The notes beneath the pieces were generated by a model. That model saw only the letters and a list, made by a program, of their open reading frames with translations, made no database searches and was not told the DNA's origin. Shown here piece after piece: positions 8,694 to 17,337 of a DNA stretch of 62,666 nt; the first letter of the stretch is position 1; every line of letters starts with the position of its first letter. The stretch lies in the NCBI GenBank assembly GCA_012522955.1, contig JAAYJK010000102.1, forward strand, positions 1-62,666, in the 5' to 3' direction. The DNA is from Syntrophomonadaceae bacterium (GTDB lineage Bacteria; Bacillota; Syntrophomonadia; Syntrophomonadales; Syntrophomonadaceae). The translations under genes and the position numbers were made by a program.

Positions 8694-9314
8694 TCAGCTT
8701 ATTCCGGCCCAATTTTTTAATATCTCATAAGTCTGCAACATATAGGAAGCACTTAATGATTTATCAATGGTCTCTACTAGCGCCAGCATTAGGTAAAATC
8801 CCATTTCTGAAGCTAATAACAGTGCCGGATATAATAAACCCAGAATTATACTTAGTATAATTAAATTTCTGCTTACCGCCAAGACTATTCCCAGCAAGCT
8901 ATTAATTGATGACAAGAAACCCCAGGTCAATAAATTCTCTATTCCTAACCATAATAACTGGGTTAACTTGCTGGCTACCAGGAAAATAACTATGAAGGAC
9001 AAGGCCATGATCAGCAGATAGGCCAGGTAGTTAGCTGCGTCACCTAAATTTAATCCATTGATGACCATCTCATTGTCAACCTTTAAGGCCGTCAGAGGTA
9101 TGTTACTTCGTATGCTTTCTGCTAATGCTCCAGTAAGCCCGTAATATTCCTGTAGATAAGTAGCCAGATCCCGATAATATATTACAGACAGGAAAATACC
9201 TGTTGCCAGACTAACAATGCTGCCGACCGCATGCAAAAAACCCTTGTGAAAACCAGACCACCCGCTGAGGGCAGCAATCGCCAAGATCATATAATCAAAG
9301 GAATTTAAAGACAT
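8694..9314 (-). CDS. CvpA-family membrane protein
   Basis: This 206-residue protein starts MSLNSFDYMILAIAALSGWSGFHKGF, the typical CvpA opening, and has four to five predicted membrane helices (about 5-45, 90-115, 125-165 and 165-185). CvpA proteins are needed for colicin V production in E. coli and have wider, poorly defined envelope roles. GGGGATC precedes the ATG. It stands alone, with a 660-base non-coding stretch upstream. Confidence 0.8.
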   Translation of the reverse strand: MSLNSFDYMILAIAALSGWSGFHKGFLHAVGSIVSLATGIFLSVIYYRDLATYLQEYYGLTGALAESIRSNIPLTALKVDNEMVINGLNLGDAANYLAYLLIMALSFIVIFLVASKLTQLLWLGIENLLTWGFLSSINSLLGIVLAVSRNLIILSIILGLLYPALLLASEMGFYLMLALVETIDKSLSASYMLQTYEILKNWAGIS

Positions 9315-9591
9315 AAACTGATCCCCGTTTACTTAAAATTATCATAATTATAACACAGTCCTATGCTGTGGGATTTTAATTAGTATTCCAGCTATCATCT
9401 TTGCTGGATGCGGGCTCTGATGACATATTTATGATGCTGGTTTATTTAACGATATGTTTTAGCCCGGTGCTTCTGATTCCATATCTTACTGATTAATTCA
9501 AGAGCGGATTGGCACTTGCCCTGGCACCCATTTTCTACAATAAATAAAATTATCTTGCTTTATTCCCCCTGCTTAGAGAAACCACTGTAGA

Positions 9592-9607
9592 TATTTCCCG
9601 GGAAATA
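9592..9607. promoter_or_regulatory. Noc-binding site (NBS), perfect palindrome
   Basis: TATTTCCCGGGAAATA at 9592-9607 is a perfect 16-base palindrome. It is identical to the NBS consensus known for the nucleoid occlusion protein Noc of Bacillus subtilis. A noc-like gene lies at 19486-20349. Bound Noc spreads from such sites and tethers DNA at the membrane to block division over the nucleoid. Location in a long intergenic gap near the origin fits. Confidence 0.75.
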
Positions 9608-9627
9608 AAATTTCTGGTCGTAAAAAA

Positions 9628-9657
9628 CCACCGGCACCTATCGCCGATGGTTGATGA
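9628..9657 (-). terminator. Hairpin terminator in the selC-cvpA gap
   Basis: Arms AACCACCGGC and GCCGATGGTT (one mismatch) lie at about 9629-9656. On the minus strand they are followed by a T-run (GGTTTTTTACG). This is a second terminator shape downstream of tRNA-Sec. Confidence 0.65.
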
Positions 9658-9926
9658 TGGAAACAGTAAATATATTAGATTACTCCAGTGAAGTAAATAG
9701 GTCTGCAAAAACTAGGTTCCACAATCGCTTCTGACGGCTTTTTCTCAACTCATTTGATGGCCGGGATGGGTAAGTGTGCCAAATAGCTCCCCGGGCCACA
9801 CAGGAGCTCTGAGGTTAAATTTTCATAATGGTGCGAACAAATGTTTTTATGAGAAAATCTGAGTCCTTTTTCTTAATTATTGTCATTTACAGAAAATATA
9901 AAACCTACTCTAATTATCTGAAATTA

Positions 9927-9965
9927 TATAAAAAATCGGCTGACTCCAGTCGCTGGAGCGCCGAT
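9927..9965 (-). terminator. Terminator of tRNA-Sec
   Basis: A nested inverted repeat with TCGGC/GCCGA enclosing CTCCAG/CTGGAG lies at 9936-9964. On the minus strand it is followed by a T-run (CGATTTTTTATA). It begins about 10 bases beyond the tRNA 3' CCA. Confidence 0.85.
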
Positions 9966-9974
9966 AATATATAC

Positions 9975-10072
9975 TGGCGGAAGCGTGTGAGAATCGAACT
10001 CACCCGTGACGGGACCACCGCCACACGACTGGATTTGAAGTCCAGGCGGCCCACCAGGACCGATCCGCCTCC
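9975..10072 (-). tRNA. selC: tRNA-Sec (anticodon TCA)
   Basis: This 98-base tRNA gene is read on the minus strand, starts GGAGGCGGATCGG and ends with an encoded CCA. The anticodon stem-loop CTGGACTTCAAATCCAG contains TCA, which reads UGA. The extra length comes from the long variable arm (around GTGTGGCGG...CCCGTCACGGG) and the extended acceptor stem typical of bacterial tRNA-Sec. With selA, selB and selD in the window, the Sec-decoding set is complete. It has its own candidate promoter and terminator. Confidence 0.96.
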
Positions 10073-10131
10073 TTGTTATTGATACGCTTCTGCCAAGGCA
10101 GCAGGGCTTCTCGAAAAGCTCTTTCTTAGTA

Positions 10132-10159
10132 ATTGTATATCTGCTTGAGGTTAAATCAA
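10132..10159 (-). promoter_or_regulatory. Candidate promoter of tRNA-Sec
   Basis: On the minus strand TTGATT (10159-10154) and TACAAT (10137-10132) are separated by 16 bases. They lie about 60 bases before the tRNA-Sec 5' end. Both boxes deviate from consensus, so confidence is moderate. Confidence 0.5.
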
Positions 10160-10333
10160 CACCTGGACTCGAACATCCCATGGGTTACGGTTGGATTTTA
10201 TTTAACCAAGCATGCCAACTAGGATTATAGATTCCCCCAAGCCATTTGTCAAATCATTATTGTGAGACCATTTTTGGCTTGCTTGATATTTTGAGCTTGG
10301 CGAAACCAAACTGTGATCCTTGTAGGGGCTTCC

Positions 10334-10996
10334 TTATTCTTCGGCTTCTACTACAATAACTGATTGAATTTCATAACCTTTTTTCTTAAGCTCTTCTGCT
10401 ATTTCTATACCATTTAATTCTTCTATGCGAATAATGGTTTTATAGCGGAATTTTTTCTCATCATAGTATACTACTGTATTGATAATATTGATCCCATGGG
10501 CAGCAATGATGCCCGTAATTTCAGCCAAGCTACCGGGGCCACTGGGTACATAAAGGTCAATCCTGCTATGGGGCTGTTTCACCCCTAGAATATCAATTAA
10601 AGCGTCAAAGATATCGGTTTCAGTAACTATGCCAACCAATTGTCCCTGGTCAACTACCGGCAACCCACTGATTCTATGTTGGCGCATGATTTTGGCTGCG
10701 GTTTCAATATAGTTTTTGCTATTAATTGTAATCACCTGTTGGTGGCGGGGAATTATGTCTTTAATCTTGGTCTTGGCCAGCAGATAATTCAGTTCATGAA
10801 TGCTTAGCGAAGTGGCGGCCGATGGCGAAGCCTGGTTCAAATCACTTAAAGTAACAATTCCGATCACGTCTTGTTCTTTGTTAATTACAGGCAACCTTCT
10901 TATATTGCTCTCTTTCATGATTCTGAAGGCTTCCGTTATGCTGGTGTCTAGACTTACAGTTTTCACATCCACCGTCATACGGTCTTTTACTTTCAT
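10334..10996 (-). CDS. CBS-pair and ACT domain protein (AcuB-like)
   Basis: This 220-residue protein has two CBS motifs (about 1-55 and 75-135) followed by an ACT-type ligand-binding domain (about 145-210, starting RIDLYVPSGPGSLAEITGII). This is the AcuB-like layout of Bacillota. CBS pairs sense adenine nucleotides and ACT domains commonly bind amino acids, so it is probably a regulator. It starts 3 bases after livF and is surely translated with it. In related Clostridia this gene type follows branched-chain amino acid transporter operons, which suggests a link to LivF. Confidence 0.82.
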   Translation of the reverse strand: MKVKDRMTVDVKTVSLDTSITEAFRIMKESNIRRLPVINKEQDVIGIVTLSDLNQASPSAATSLSIHELNYLLAKTKIKDIIPRHQQVITINSKNYIETAAKIMRQHRISGLPVVDQGQLVGIVTETDIFDALIDILGVKQPHSRIDLYVPSGPGSLAEITGIIAAHGINIINTVVYYDEKKFRYKTIIRIEELNGIEIAEELKKKGYEIQSVIVVEAEE

Positions 10997-10999
10997 TTT

Positions 11000-11704
11000 T
11001 TACCCTCCCAGGTAAGCCTTTTTTACTTCTTGGCTTGTCAATAATTCATCCGCACTTCCCTGCAGTACTATTTCGCCGGTTTCTATTACATAGGCCCAGT
11101 CTGCAATAGAAAGAGCCATATTGGCATTCTGTTCTATAAGCAGTATAGTCGTTCCCTTCCTGTTTATGTCTTTTATTATCTCAAAAATCTCCTTTACCAG
11201 CAATGGCGCCAAGCCCATAGAGGGCTCATCCATCAACATTAATTTGGGTCTGGCCATTAAGGCCCGCCCAATGGCCAGCATTTGCTGCTCTCCTCCGGAC
11301 AGGGTACCTGCCAGCTGTTTTCTTCTTTCCTGTAAACGAGGGAAGCGATCGAAAATTTCACTCAAGTCCTTTTGTATTTCTTTTTTGTCTTTGCGCAAAT
11401 AGGCCCCCATTTCAAGGTTTTCCAACACCGTCAGTCCTGGAAACACTCGCCTTCCCTCGGGCACTTGAGATATACCCAGTTCAACTATCTTATCCGGAGC
11501 CATTCGAGTGATTTCTCTATTTTGAAATTGGATCTCTCCCTGCTTGGGCTTTAATAATCCTGATATGCTCTTTAGCATGCTGGTTTTTCCAGCTCCATTG
11601 GCCCCTATTAGAGTAACTATACTCCCTTGCTCTACTTCTATACTTACGTTTTTTAAGGCCTGAATGGCTCCATAATATACATTGATTTCTTTTACCTGGA
11701 GCAA
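11000..11704 (-). CDS. livF: Branched-chain amino acid ABC transporter ATPase, LivF type (orphan)
   Basis: This 234-residue ABC ATPase has Walker A GANGAGKTS (about 34-42), signature LSGGEQQM (about 134), Walker B LMLMDEPSMGLAP (about 154-166) and the H-loop substitution LLIEQNA. The Q in the H-loop position is characteristic of LivF/LivG-type ATPases. LivF works with LivG, permeases LivH and LivM and a binding protein to import Leu, Ile and Val. None of those partners is in the window, so this gene looks separated from its operon. A TTG start at 11704 follows GGGGGAAACAG, just after selB. Confidence 0.85.
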   Translation of the reverse strand: MLQVKEINVYYGAIQALKNVSIEVEQGSIVTLIGANGAGKTSMLKSISGLLKPKQGEIQFQNREITRMAPDKIVELGISQVPEGRRVFPGLTVLENLEMGAYLRKDKKEIQKDLSEIFDRFPRLQERRKQLAGTLSGGEQQMLAIGRALMARPKLMLMDEPSMGLAPLLVKEIFEIIKDINRKGTTILLIEQNANMALSIADWAYVIETGEIVLQGSADELLTSQEVKKAYLGG

Positions 11705-11715
11705 ACTGTTTCCCC

Positions 11716-13629
11716 CTATCTCTGCTCTTGCTTGGTTTTTTTTCTGGCGTCTCCCACTCGATGAGTGAAGCGAATTTTGTCATAATACTCTATTAAAGGC
11801 AGGGCATATTTACGAGTAGTATCCAGCATATCCCTGAAGGTAGCTAGACTAAGCTCCTTCTCCTGTGCAAAATACTGGTTTAGCCGGTTTTTCCCTTCCT
11901 CCAGGGCTTCTTGCAAGAAATACATATCCGGGCTAATTTTTACCAAAACCTTTTCACTGGTTAAATAAGCCAGTATTTCCATAAAGGCACCTTCTTCTAT
12001 TGCCGCTGCCTCTCTTAATGCTTCTGCTGATGGGGGGGCAAATAGATTGTCCCCCATCTGGCGCTTAATCAGATGGATAGCTTTCAGCTCTTGCTCCCCT
12101 GGGGCCGGCACATGCCCGGGCAGTCTTATTTGCTGGTCCTGAATCTCGACTTTTTTATCCATTTCGAGTTCTTTCAGGATTAGGTTGAATGTCTTGGTAT
12201 TTACATTTTTCGAAAACCGGCTGCGTATATCTTCCCGGGAAGGTCCCTGCCGCAACGGGTATTTTGAGTGATATTCCTGCAAGGCGTTGATAATTTTGTC
12301 TGCTAATTGTTCCAGGCCAAAAGTACTCATGTATTCATCTTTCTTCAGTGCTACCACTTTATGATCTTGGGTCATTTGTTCCAATTCCTGCCTGATTCTA
12401 TCTTCGTCATTGCCGGTCCTTTTTGACAGTTCGTTTACACTGATTACATCTTGGGGATTGGCTTCTAATTCATATAAGAGCATTTCAGACAGATTCCCCT
12501 CTTCTTTTACAATCAGTTCGTTTAAGGTTTCTTCTTTAAAGCGCTTTTGTTTGCTGGCATTAGCATCGATAATAGTCCCACCGCCAATGGTGCTTATTGG
12601 GGAGTAATAGCGGATAACAAAAGGATCTCCTTTGTGCCCTACTACTGGTTTCTCCATGACGATCTGTACATAACCCTCCTGTCCAGGATGTAATTCATCC
12701 CCATCCAGCAGTACTATGCGGGCCATGGTTTCATCAGTTCCCAAATGAAACCGGATCCGATTCCAGTTCTTTAATACCCTGGTGCTGGAGCTTAGTAGGT
12801 GCAGGCGAGCATCCATGCGGTAAGTGGAAGAAAGGTAATCTGGGGTTGATAGCCAGTTGCCTCTTTCAATATCAGCTACATCGACTCCCTGCAGATTTAC
12901 TGCTACCCGCTGACCCGCATAAGCCCTATCAACTTTATCATTATGTACTTGCAGTGTTCTAATCTTGACTTTCTTTCCACTGGGTAGCAATTCCAGAGTT
13001 TCTCCAGTCTCTATCCCGCCTGACCAGAGGGTTCCGGTCACAACTGTTCCAAAACCGGCTTTGGTAAATACCCGATCTACTGGCAGCCGGGCTTTGCCAA
13101 AGGTCGGTTTTTCTTTTACGCCATCTGATACTCTCTGTATTTCCTGCAACAATTCGGCAATTCCTTCTCCAGTCACTGCTGATACTGCAATAATGGCGGC
13201 ATCAGCCAGAATGGTTGCGGACAAATATTCCCGGACCTCTTCCTCTACCAGCATCAGCCATTCTTCATCTACCATATCCTTCTTGGTAAGTGCTATGATG
13301 CCATTTTTTACTCCCAGCAACTCTATAATATCCATATGCTCTCTGGTCTGGGGCATAACCCCTTCATCAGCAGCAATCACTAGTATAACCAGGTCTATGC
13401 CAAAGGCGCCGGCCAACATATGCTTAATAAATCTTTCGTGCCCAGGGACATCAACGATGGCGGCCTTCTGCCCATCCGGCAGTACAAAAGGGGCAAAACC
13501 TAATTCAATAGAAATGCCCCGCTGCTTTTCTTCTTTCAAACGGTCAGTTTCAATTCCGGTAAGAGCCTTTACCAGGGTGGTTTTACCATGATCAATATGT
13601 CCTGCTGTTCCTAGTATTAACCTTTTCAT
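11716..13629 (-). CDS. selB: Selenocysteine-specific elongation factor SelB
   Basis: SelB delivers Sec-tRNA-Sec to ribosomes at UGA codons followed by a SECIS hairpin. The 637-residue protein has an EF-Tu-like GTPase domain with GTAGHIDHGKTT (about 6-17), DVPGHE and TKKD motifs. Beta-barrel domains follow, then a C-terminal section of winged-helix repeats (from about 400) that bind the SECIS. I chose ATG 13629 rather than 13635, because AGGAGG lies 7 bases before it and abuts the upstream ATG. It lies 37 bases after selA, forming selA-selB. Confidence 0.95.
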   Translation of the reverse strand: MKRLILGTAGHIDHGKTTLVKALTGIETDRLKEEKQRGISIELGFAPFVLPDGQKAAIVDVPGHERFIKHMLAGAFGIDLVILVIAADEGVMPQTREHMDIIELLGVKNGIIALTKKDMVDEEWLMLVEEEVREYLSATILADAAIIAVSAVTGEGIAELLQEIQRVSDGVKEKPTFGKARLPVDRVFTKAGFGTVVTGTLWSGGIETGETLELLPSGKKVKIRTLQVHNDKVDRAYAGQRVAVNLQGVDVADIERGNWLSTPDYLSSTYRMDARLHLLSSSTRVLKNWNRIRFHLGTDETMARIVLLDGDELHPGQEGYVQIVMEKPVVGHKGDPFVIRYYSPISTIGGGTIIDANASKQKRFKEETLNELIVKEEGNLSEMLLYELEANPQDVISVNELSKRTGNDEDRIRQELEQMTQDHKVVALKKDEYMSTFGLEQLADKIINALQEYHSKYPLRQGPSREDIRSRFSKNVNTKTFNLILKELEMDKKVEIQDQQIRLPGHVPAPGEQELKAIHLIKRQMGDNLFAPPSAEALREAAAIEEGAFMEILAYLTSEKVLVKISPDMYFLQEALEEGKNRLNQYFAQEKELSLATFRDMLDTTRKYALPLIEYYDKIRFTHRVGDARKKTKQEQR

Positions 13630-13666
13630 TGCCATCCTCCTCTTCTGCCCATTCCGGTCTCTAAGT

Positions 13667-15124
13667 CTATTTCCGGCTGGGGTTAAGCAACAACTCCCTT
13701 ATCATGGCTGCTATTTCCAGTTCATCTCCCGCTAATAGGGTTCTTACGCTAATCAGCATTTTATTGTCCTGTCTTCTCGCTACCAGGGCCAGCTTGCCTT
13801 GTCGCAGCTTAGCCGCTGCCTGCTCCAGGCTAATATGCTTGAATTCCAATTCCACTCCTGCTCCGGGCAGTTTATGGTTGGGATATGCGCCACCTCCTAC
13901 CATGTCTTCCAGGGCCACTTTTTGGAGCTCCAGCAGTAGTTCATTGGCGGAATAGGCCGGGCTTGTCTGATTATGCACCAATATGGGAATATCGCTTAAT
14001 TGCTCTTTTAATATACTTAAGAAGGCTTCCGCTTTGGCTTCCATATCCTCCTGGGTAGCCGCGAGCATTTTATTAATAGGTAGGTTTTCTTCCGGATAAG
14101 CAGACAGGTACTCCAACAAAGTGCCTTCCAGGCCCGCCAAAATCAATTTATCTACCCTTAAGGCCCTCAGCAGTTGGTTCTTTTTCATTTGCTCAATATA
14201 CTTTCGTTTTCCAACTATGATCCCAGCCTGGGGTCCGCCCAGCATCTTGTCTCCACTAAAACTTATTATATCGGCACCTGCTTGGACACATTCCTGTACC
14301 GTAGGCTCTTTCTTTAATCCATCGGGCAGCAGGGAACTGATTATCCCGCTGCCCAAATCCAGAAATACGGGAATCTCTTGCTTCTGGCCCAGGCTCACTA
14401 ATTCTGACATTGGTACTTCGGAGGTAAAGCCAATAATCTGATAATTGGAGGTATGAGCGGAAAAGAGCAGGGCGGTAGCTTCATTAATAGCCTGGGAAAA
14501 GTCTGATATATAGGTTTTATTGGTAGTACCTACCTCAACTAGTGTAGCCCCACTGAGCTTCATAACCTCCGGAATTCTGAAGGCTCCTCCTATTTCTACT
14601 AATTGTCCACGAGATACTATTACTTCCCGGCCTTCCGCTAAAGTAGTTAAAGCCAGCATTACCGCGGCAGCATTGTTATTGACTACCAAAGCGGCCTCAG
14701 CACCGGTAATCTTTTGCAATAAACCCTCTATATGAGAGTAGCGAGAACCCCGTTCGCCTGTTTCCAAGTCCATCTCCAGGTTGTTATAGTTCCTGCCTAT
14801 CTCTTGCATATGGCTAAGCGCCCTTGCACCTAAGGGCGCTCGCCCTAAATTGGTATGTAAGACTACTCCAGTTCCGTTAATTACTCTTTGCAGAGTTCCT
14901 TTATCATCATTTTCAGCCTTTAACTTAATGCTGTCTATAATCGAGGTCAGGATGGCCTTTTTCTCAATTTCGGTATTTATTTTCCGCAGGCTTTCTCTGA
15001 TTTCTTCTACTGCTGTTCTAGCGGTTTGAACCACATAATCTCTTTTATACCTAACCATTAGCTGTTTAATTTCTTCTTGTATCAATATTTCGTCCATGGA
15101 CGGAATTTTCTTTAGATTTATCAT
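13667..15124 (-). CDS. selA: L-seryl-tRNA(Sec) selenium transferase SelA
   Basis: SelA is a PLP enzyme that converts Ser-tRNA-Sec to Sec-tRNA-Sec with selenophosphate. The 485-residue protein has the family's N-terminal helical domain, RVINGTGVVLHTNLGRAPL (about 80-98), and FSGDKMLGGPQAG with the PLP lysine at K293 (K295 in E. coli). GGGGG precedes the ATG by 6 bases. It is the first gene of selA-selB, with livF and the CBS-ACT gene downstream in the same direction. Confidence 0.96.
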   Translation of the reverse strand: MINLKKIPSMDEILIQEEIKQLMVRYKRDYVVQTARTAVEEIRESLRKINTEIEKKAILTSIIDSIKLKAENDDKGTLQRVINGTGVVLHTNLGRAPLGARALSHMQEIGRNYNNLEMDLETGERGSRYSHIEGLLQKITGAEAALVVNNNAAAVMLALTTLAEGREVIVSRGQLVEIGGAFRIPEVMKLSGATLVEVGTTNKTYISDFSQAINEATALLFSAHTSNYQIIGFTSEVPMSELVSLGQKQEIPVFLDLGSGIISSLLPDGLKKEPTVQECVQAGADIISFSGDKMLGGPQAGIIVGKRKYIEQMKKNQLLRALRVDKLILAGLEGTLLEYLSAYPEENLPINKMLAATQEDMEAKAEAFLSILKEQLSDIPILVHNQTSPAYSANELLLELQKVALEDMVGGGAYPNHKLPGAGVELEFKHISLEQAAAKLRQGKLALVARRQDNKMLISVRTLLAGDELEIAAMIRELLLNPSRK

Positions 15125-15135
15125 CCAGATCCCCC

Positions 15136-16215
15136 TTAATCAACTTTGAAAAAGGCTGCCTTAATTTCCGCACCGATTTCTCTACCTGCCTTTGCTACTA
15201 ATACTAACAGTATAATTATACCCAGTAAACCAAACAAAGGGTACACCTTGCTTACCAGGACGGAAAAACTCTGCCAGGCTATGGGCAGAGCTAAAATTAG
15301 TGTAAGTACAAGACTTAAGCCATAGCTTATACCCGTAAAGTGGCAAAAGCGCTGAGCAAATCCATAAGCATTGGCAATAGCAGTGGTGAGAATCCCTACC
15401 CATAATACCAGGGTATAAACCACTTTACCTATAGGAGAGATAAACCCTGCTACATATAGCATGGGCACCTCATAGTGTAGCACCATCGGCATAAACTTAA
15501 TCAAGGCCAGATAATTAAATACTATCAAGATGCCTAGAATGGTCCCTCCCAAAATCCCTCCCCAGATGCCATCGCGTCGGCTGCCCAGGGACTGATATTC
15601 GGTTAGAATTACCATGGCTAAAGCAAAATTGTAGGCCACATACAAAATAGAAGCTATTATCCAGCCTCCCTCGGGCTGGGGAATTATCAATGCTGTATAT
15701 GCTGCTATGGGCTCGTTTTTTACCACCAGGGCCGCATACCCAGTTATTATCAGCAGGCATGCTAGTTTTACCGGTACCAGGATGTTAAAGGATTTAACCA
15801 ATCCATTTTTCCCTGAGCACAGAAATAAGGCTGCCAGTAGGGCTGCTATCAGAATTCCTGCTTCTTTGGGTTGGGATAAATGTTCAGAAAATATGGCTCC
15901 ACTGGCCGAAAGCATTATACTTAGGCCCAGAAACAAGAATACCGCTATTAGCAGGTCAAATATTTTTGAATGTTTTTCTCCCAGCAACTCTTTTAGCATA
16001 TCCTGGTAAGAGTTGATTTTATGCAGATGGGCAATATACATTAAGAGCGCTCCACAGCAAGCGAACAAAAACATAGCTAACAGGCAGCCTTTAATCCCCA
16101 GCTTTCCATGGGAAACAAAAAACTGGACTGTTTCCTGGCCGGATGCAAATCCGGCGCCCACTACTGCACCCAGATATCCCATGACTAGGCTAAATCTGCT
16201 TTTAATCCTATTCAT
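15136..16215 (-). CDS. YkvI-like membrane protein
   Basis: This 359-residue protein has about ten predicted membrane helices. It opens with SLVMGYLGAVVGAGFASGQE, a glycine-rich first helix typical of the YkvI family within the APC/LeuT-like transporters. The substrate is not known. The stop is 11 bases before the selA start, so it may be in one transcript with selA-selB, though no functional tie is obvious. It points away from the divergent yyaC gene. Confidence 0.8.
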   Translation of the reverse strand: MNRIKSRFSLVMGYLGAVVGAGFASGQETVQFFVSHGKLGIKGCLLAMFLFACCGALLMYIAHLHKINSYQDMLKELLGEKHSKIFDLLIAVFLFLGLSIMLSASGAIFSEHLSQPKEAGILIAALLAALFLCSGKNGLVKSFNILVPVKLACLLIITGYAALVVKNEPIAAYTALIIPQPEGGWIIASILYVAYNFALAMVILTEYQSLGSRRDGIWGGILGGTILGILIVFNYLALIKFMPMVLHYEVPMLYVAGFISPIGKVVYTLVLWVGILTTAIANAYGFAQRFCHFTGISYGLSLVLTLILALPIAWQSFSVLVSKVYPLFGLLGIIILLVLVAKAGREIGAEIKAAFFKVD

Positions 16216-16332
16216 CTCCAGATCCCTTAAATATATACTTCATAAATACGCTTCTTAAATCTAAAATACCGCATAAAAATATTACCAGAAGCACATGCTA
16301 ACCTTGACTAGGGAAGGGTGGTGGGGGGTCTT

Positions 16333-16950
16333 ATGCAAAACCACAGTAATCAAAGCTCCAATGTGTTTTCCCAGCATTTCACAAACCCCAGCTGTGTAAG
16401 CGGCCTTTCTAATGCCGCCTATAAGCTGTTACAGGAACTTGCTCAAACCTCTCGGCGAGATTTGGTTTACTTGTGTATTGGCACTGACCGGGCTACTGGA
16501 GATTGTCTAGGCCCCTTGGCAGGGAACAAGCTTAGTCTGCTCTTGCCTTCGGCTCATATATTCGGAACTCTGGAACAGCCTCTACATGCCCTGAACCTGG
16601 AGTCCACCTTGGATTCCATCTATCGAAGCTATTCACATCCTCTGCTCATTGCCATCGATGCTGGTTTGGGCAAATCGGATCGGGTAGGTTTTTTGACAAT
16701 GAGCAGAGGCTCTCTATCTCCGGGATTAGCCTTAAAGAAGCAACTCCCGCCGGTAGGTGATATAAATATAGTTGGAACAGTAAATGTTTCGGGTTTTTCC
16801 GAGCATCTGATTTTACAGAACACCCGTCTCTTCATTGTATATAAAATGGCGGAAGCAGCAGCTCGGGCCCTTTTCTCGGCCCACCATCGGCACTGTATAA
16901 ATAGGAGAGAGCGTAATTATTCTAAGACCATATCTGTTGAAACTCATTAA
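16333..16950 (+). CDS. yyaC: Spore protease YyaC family protein
   Basis: This approximately 205-residue protein matches the YyaC family, found only in endospore formers and related to the GPR spore protease fold. It contains LVYLCIGTDRATGDCLGPL (about 44-62), IAIDAGLGKSD, and PPVGDINIVGTVNVSGF. I chose ATG 16333: GGGGGG lies 6 bases before it, while the GTG at 16318 lacks such a site. It is the only left-arm gene transcribed toward the origin and probably has its own sporulation-specific control. The C-terminal tail HHRHCINRRERN is basic. Confidence 0.88.
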   Translation: MQNHSNQSSNVFSQHFTNPSCVSGLSNAAYKLLQELAQTSRRDLVYLCIGTDRATGDCLGPLAGNKLSLLLPSAHIFGTLEQPLHALNLESTLDSIYRSYSHPLLIAIDAGLGKSDRVGFLTMSRGSLSPGLALKKQLPPVGDINIVGTVNVSGFSEHLILQNTRLFIVYKMAEAAARALFSAHHRHCINRRERNYSKTISVETH

Positions 16951-17005
16951 ATGCCGGTTACGGCCCTAGGATCAAGGGTGCCCTTCTGGATCATAACTTC
17001 AGTAG

Positions 17006-17125
17006 TGTAGGGCGAGCCTTTAGCGTGTAGAGGCTCAGCTGGAGTATAGGGTTAACCCCTTGGAGTGTAGGGGCTCAGTTGGAGCATAGGGTTAACCCTT
17101 TAGAGTGTAGGGGGACCTGGTCGCC
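17006..17125. repeat. Tandem 40-base repeat in a GTAGGG-type repeat block
   Basis: Two 40-base units (17026-17065 and 17066-17105) begin TGTAG, contain GCTCAG and TATAGGGTTAACCC, and differ at only a few positions. Partial units flank them: TGTAGGGCGAGCC at 17006 and TGTAGGGGGACCTGGTCGCC at 17106. The flanks belong to the dispersed GTAGGGGCGACC family seen near 40.8 and 62.3 kb. There is no coding frame here. Confidence 0.8.
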
Positions 17126-17209
17126 ATTTCCCTGGCACTCCATCATTATTCGTTTACAACAATATTGAATTGCTAAAAATTTATATGCCAAATCATATGA
17201 TTATCTCAT

Positions 17210-17252
17210 TATCAGCCGGGCCCGAGCGGTCAAAGACCGCACCTACAATAGC
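17210..17252 (-). repeat. Inverted copy of the GTAGG-GCG-ACC repeat family
   Basis: On the minus strand this reads TGTAGGTGCGGTCTTTGACC followed by GCTCGGGC. It is a diverged, inverted copy of the same palindromic element. It lies between yyaC and its downstream terminator. Confidence 0.65.
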
Positions 17253-17276
17253 AGCGCTTTAGGCATCCCCTATACT

Positions 17277-17320
17277 AAAGGGCGGCCTTATCCTTACGGA
17301 TTTCGGCCGCCCTTTTAATT
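17277..17320. terminator. Bidirectional terminator between yyaC and parB
   Basis: Arms AAAGGGCGGCC (17277-17287) and GGCCGCCCTTT (17305-17315) form an 11-base-pair stem with T-rich flanks in both directions. It can end yyaC (plus) and parB (minus). Confidence 0.85.
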
Positions 17321-17337
17321 TCCGATATATTTATGAG

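Larger units (their letters stand above)
9315..9974. other. Long non-coding stretch between the CvpA gene and tRNA-Sec
   Basis: I find no believable gene in these 660 bases. They hold a perfect Noc-binding-type palindrome (9592-9607), a hairpin terminator at 9628-9657, and the tRNA-Sec terminator at 9927-9965. Short open frames here lack ribosome sites and family resemblance. Confidence 0.6.

Noticed and set aside
9828-10181. Open frames overlapping the tRNA-Sec gene on both strands
   Set aside because: They are read through the tRNA-Sec gene and have no ribosome site or family resemblance.
12230-12245. CTTCCCGGGAAG palindrome inside selB as a Noc site
   Set aside because: It lacks the outer A/T bases of the NBS and lies in coding sequence, so it may be chance.
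17026-17105. 40-base tandem repeats as a CRISPR array
   Set aside because: Units are adjacent without variable spacers, only two are present, and no cas genes occur.
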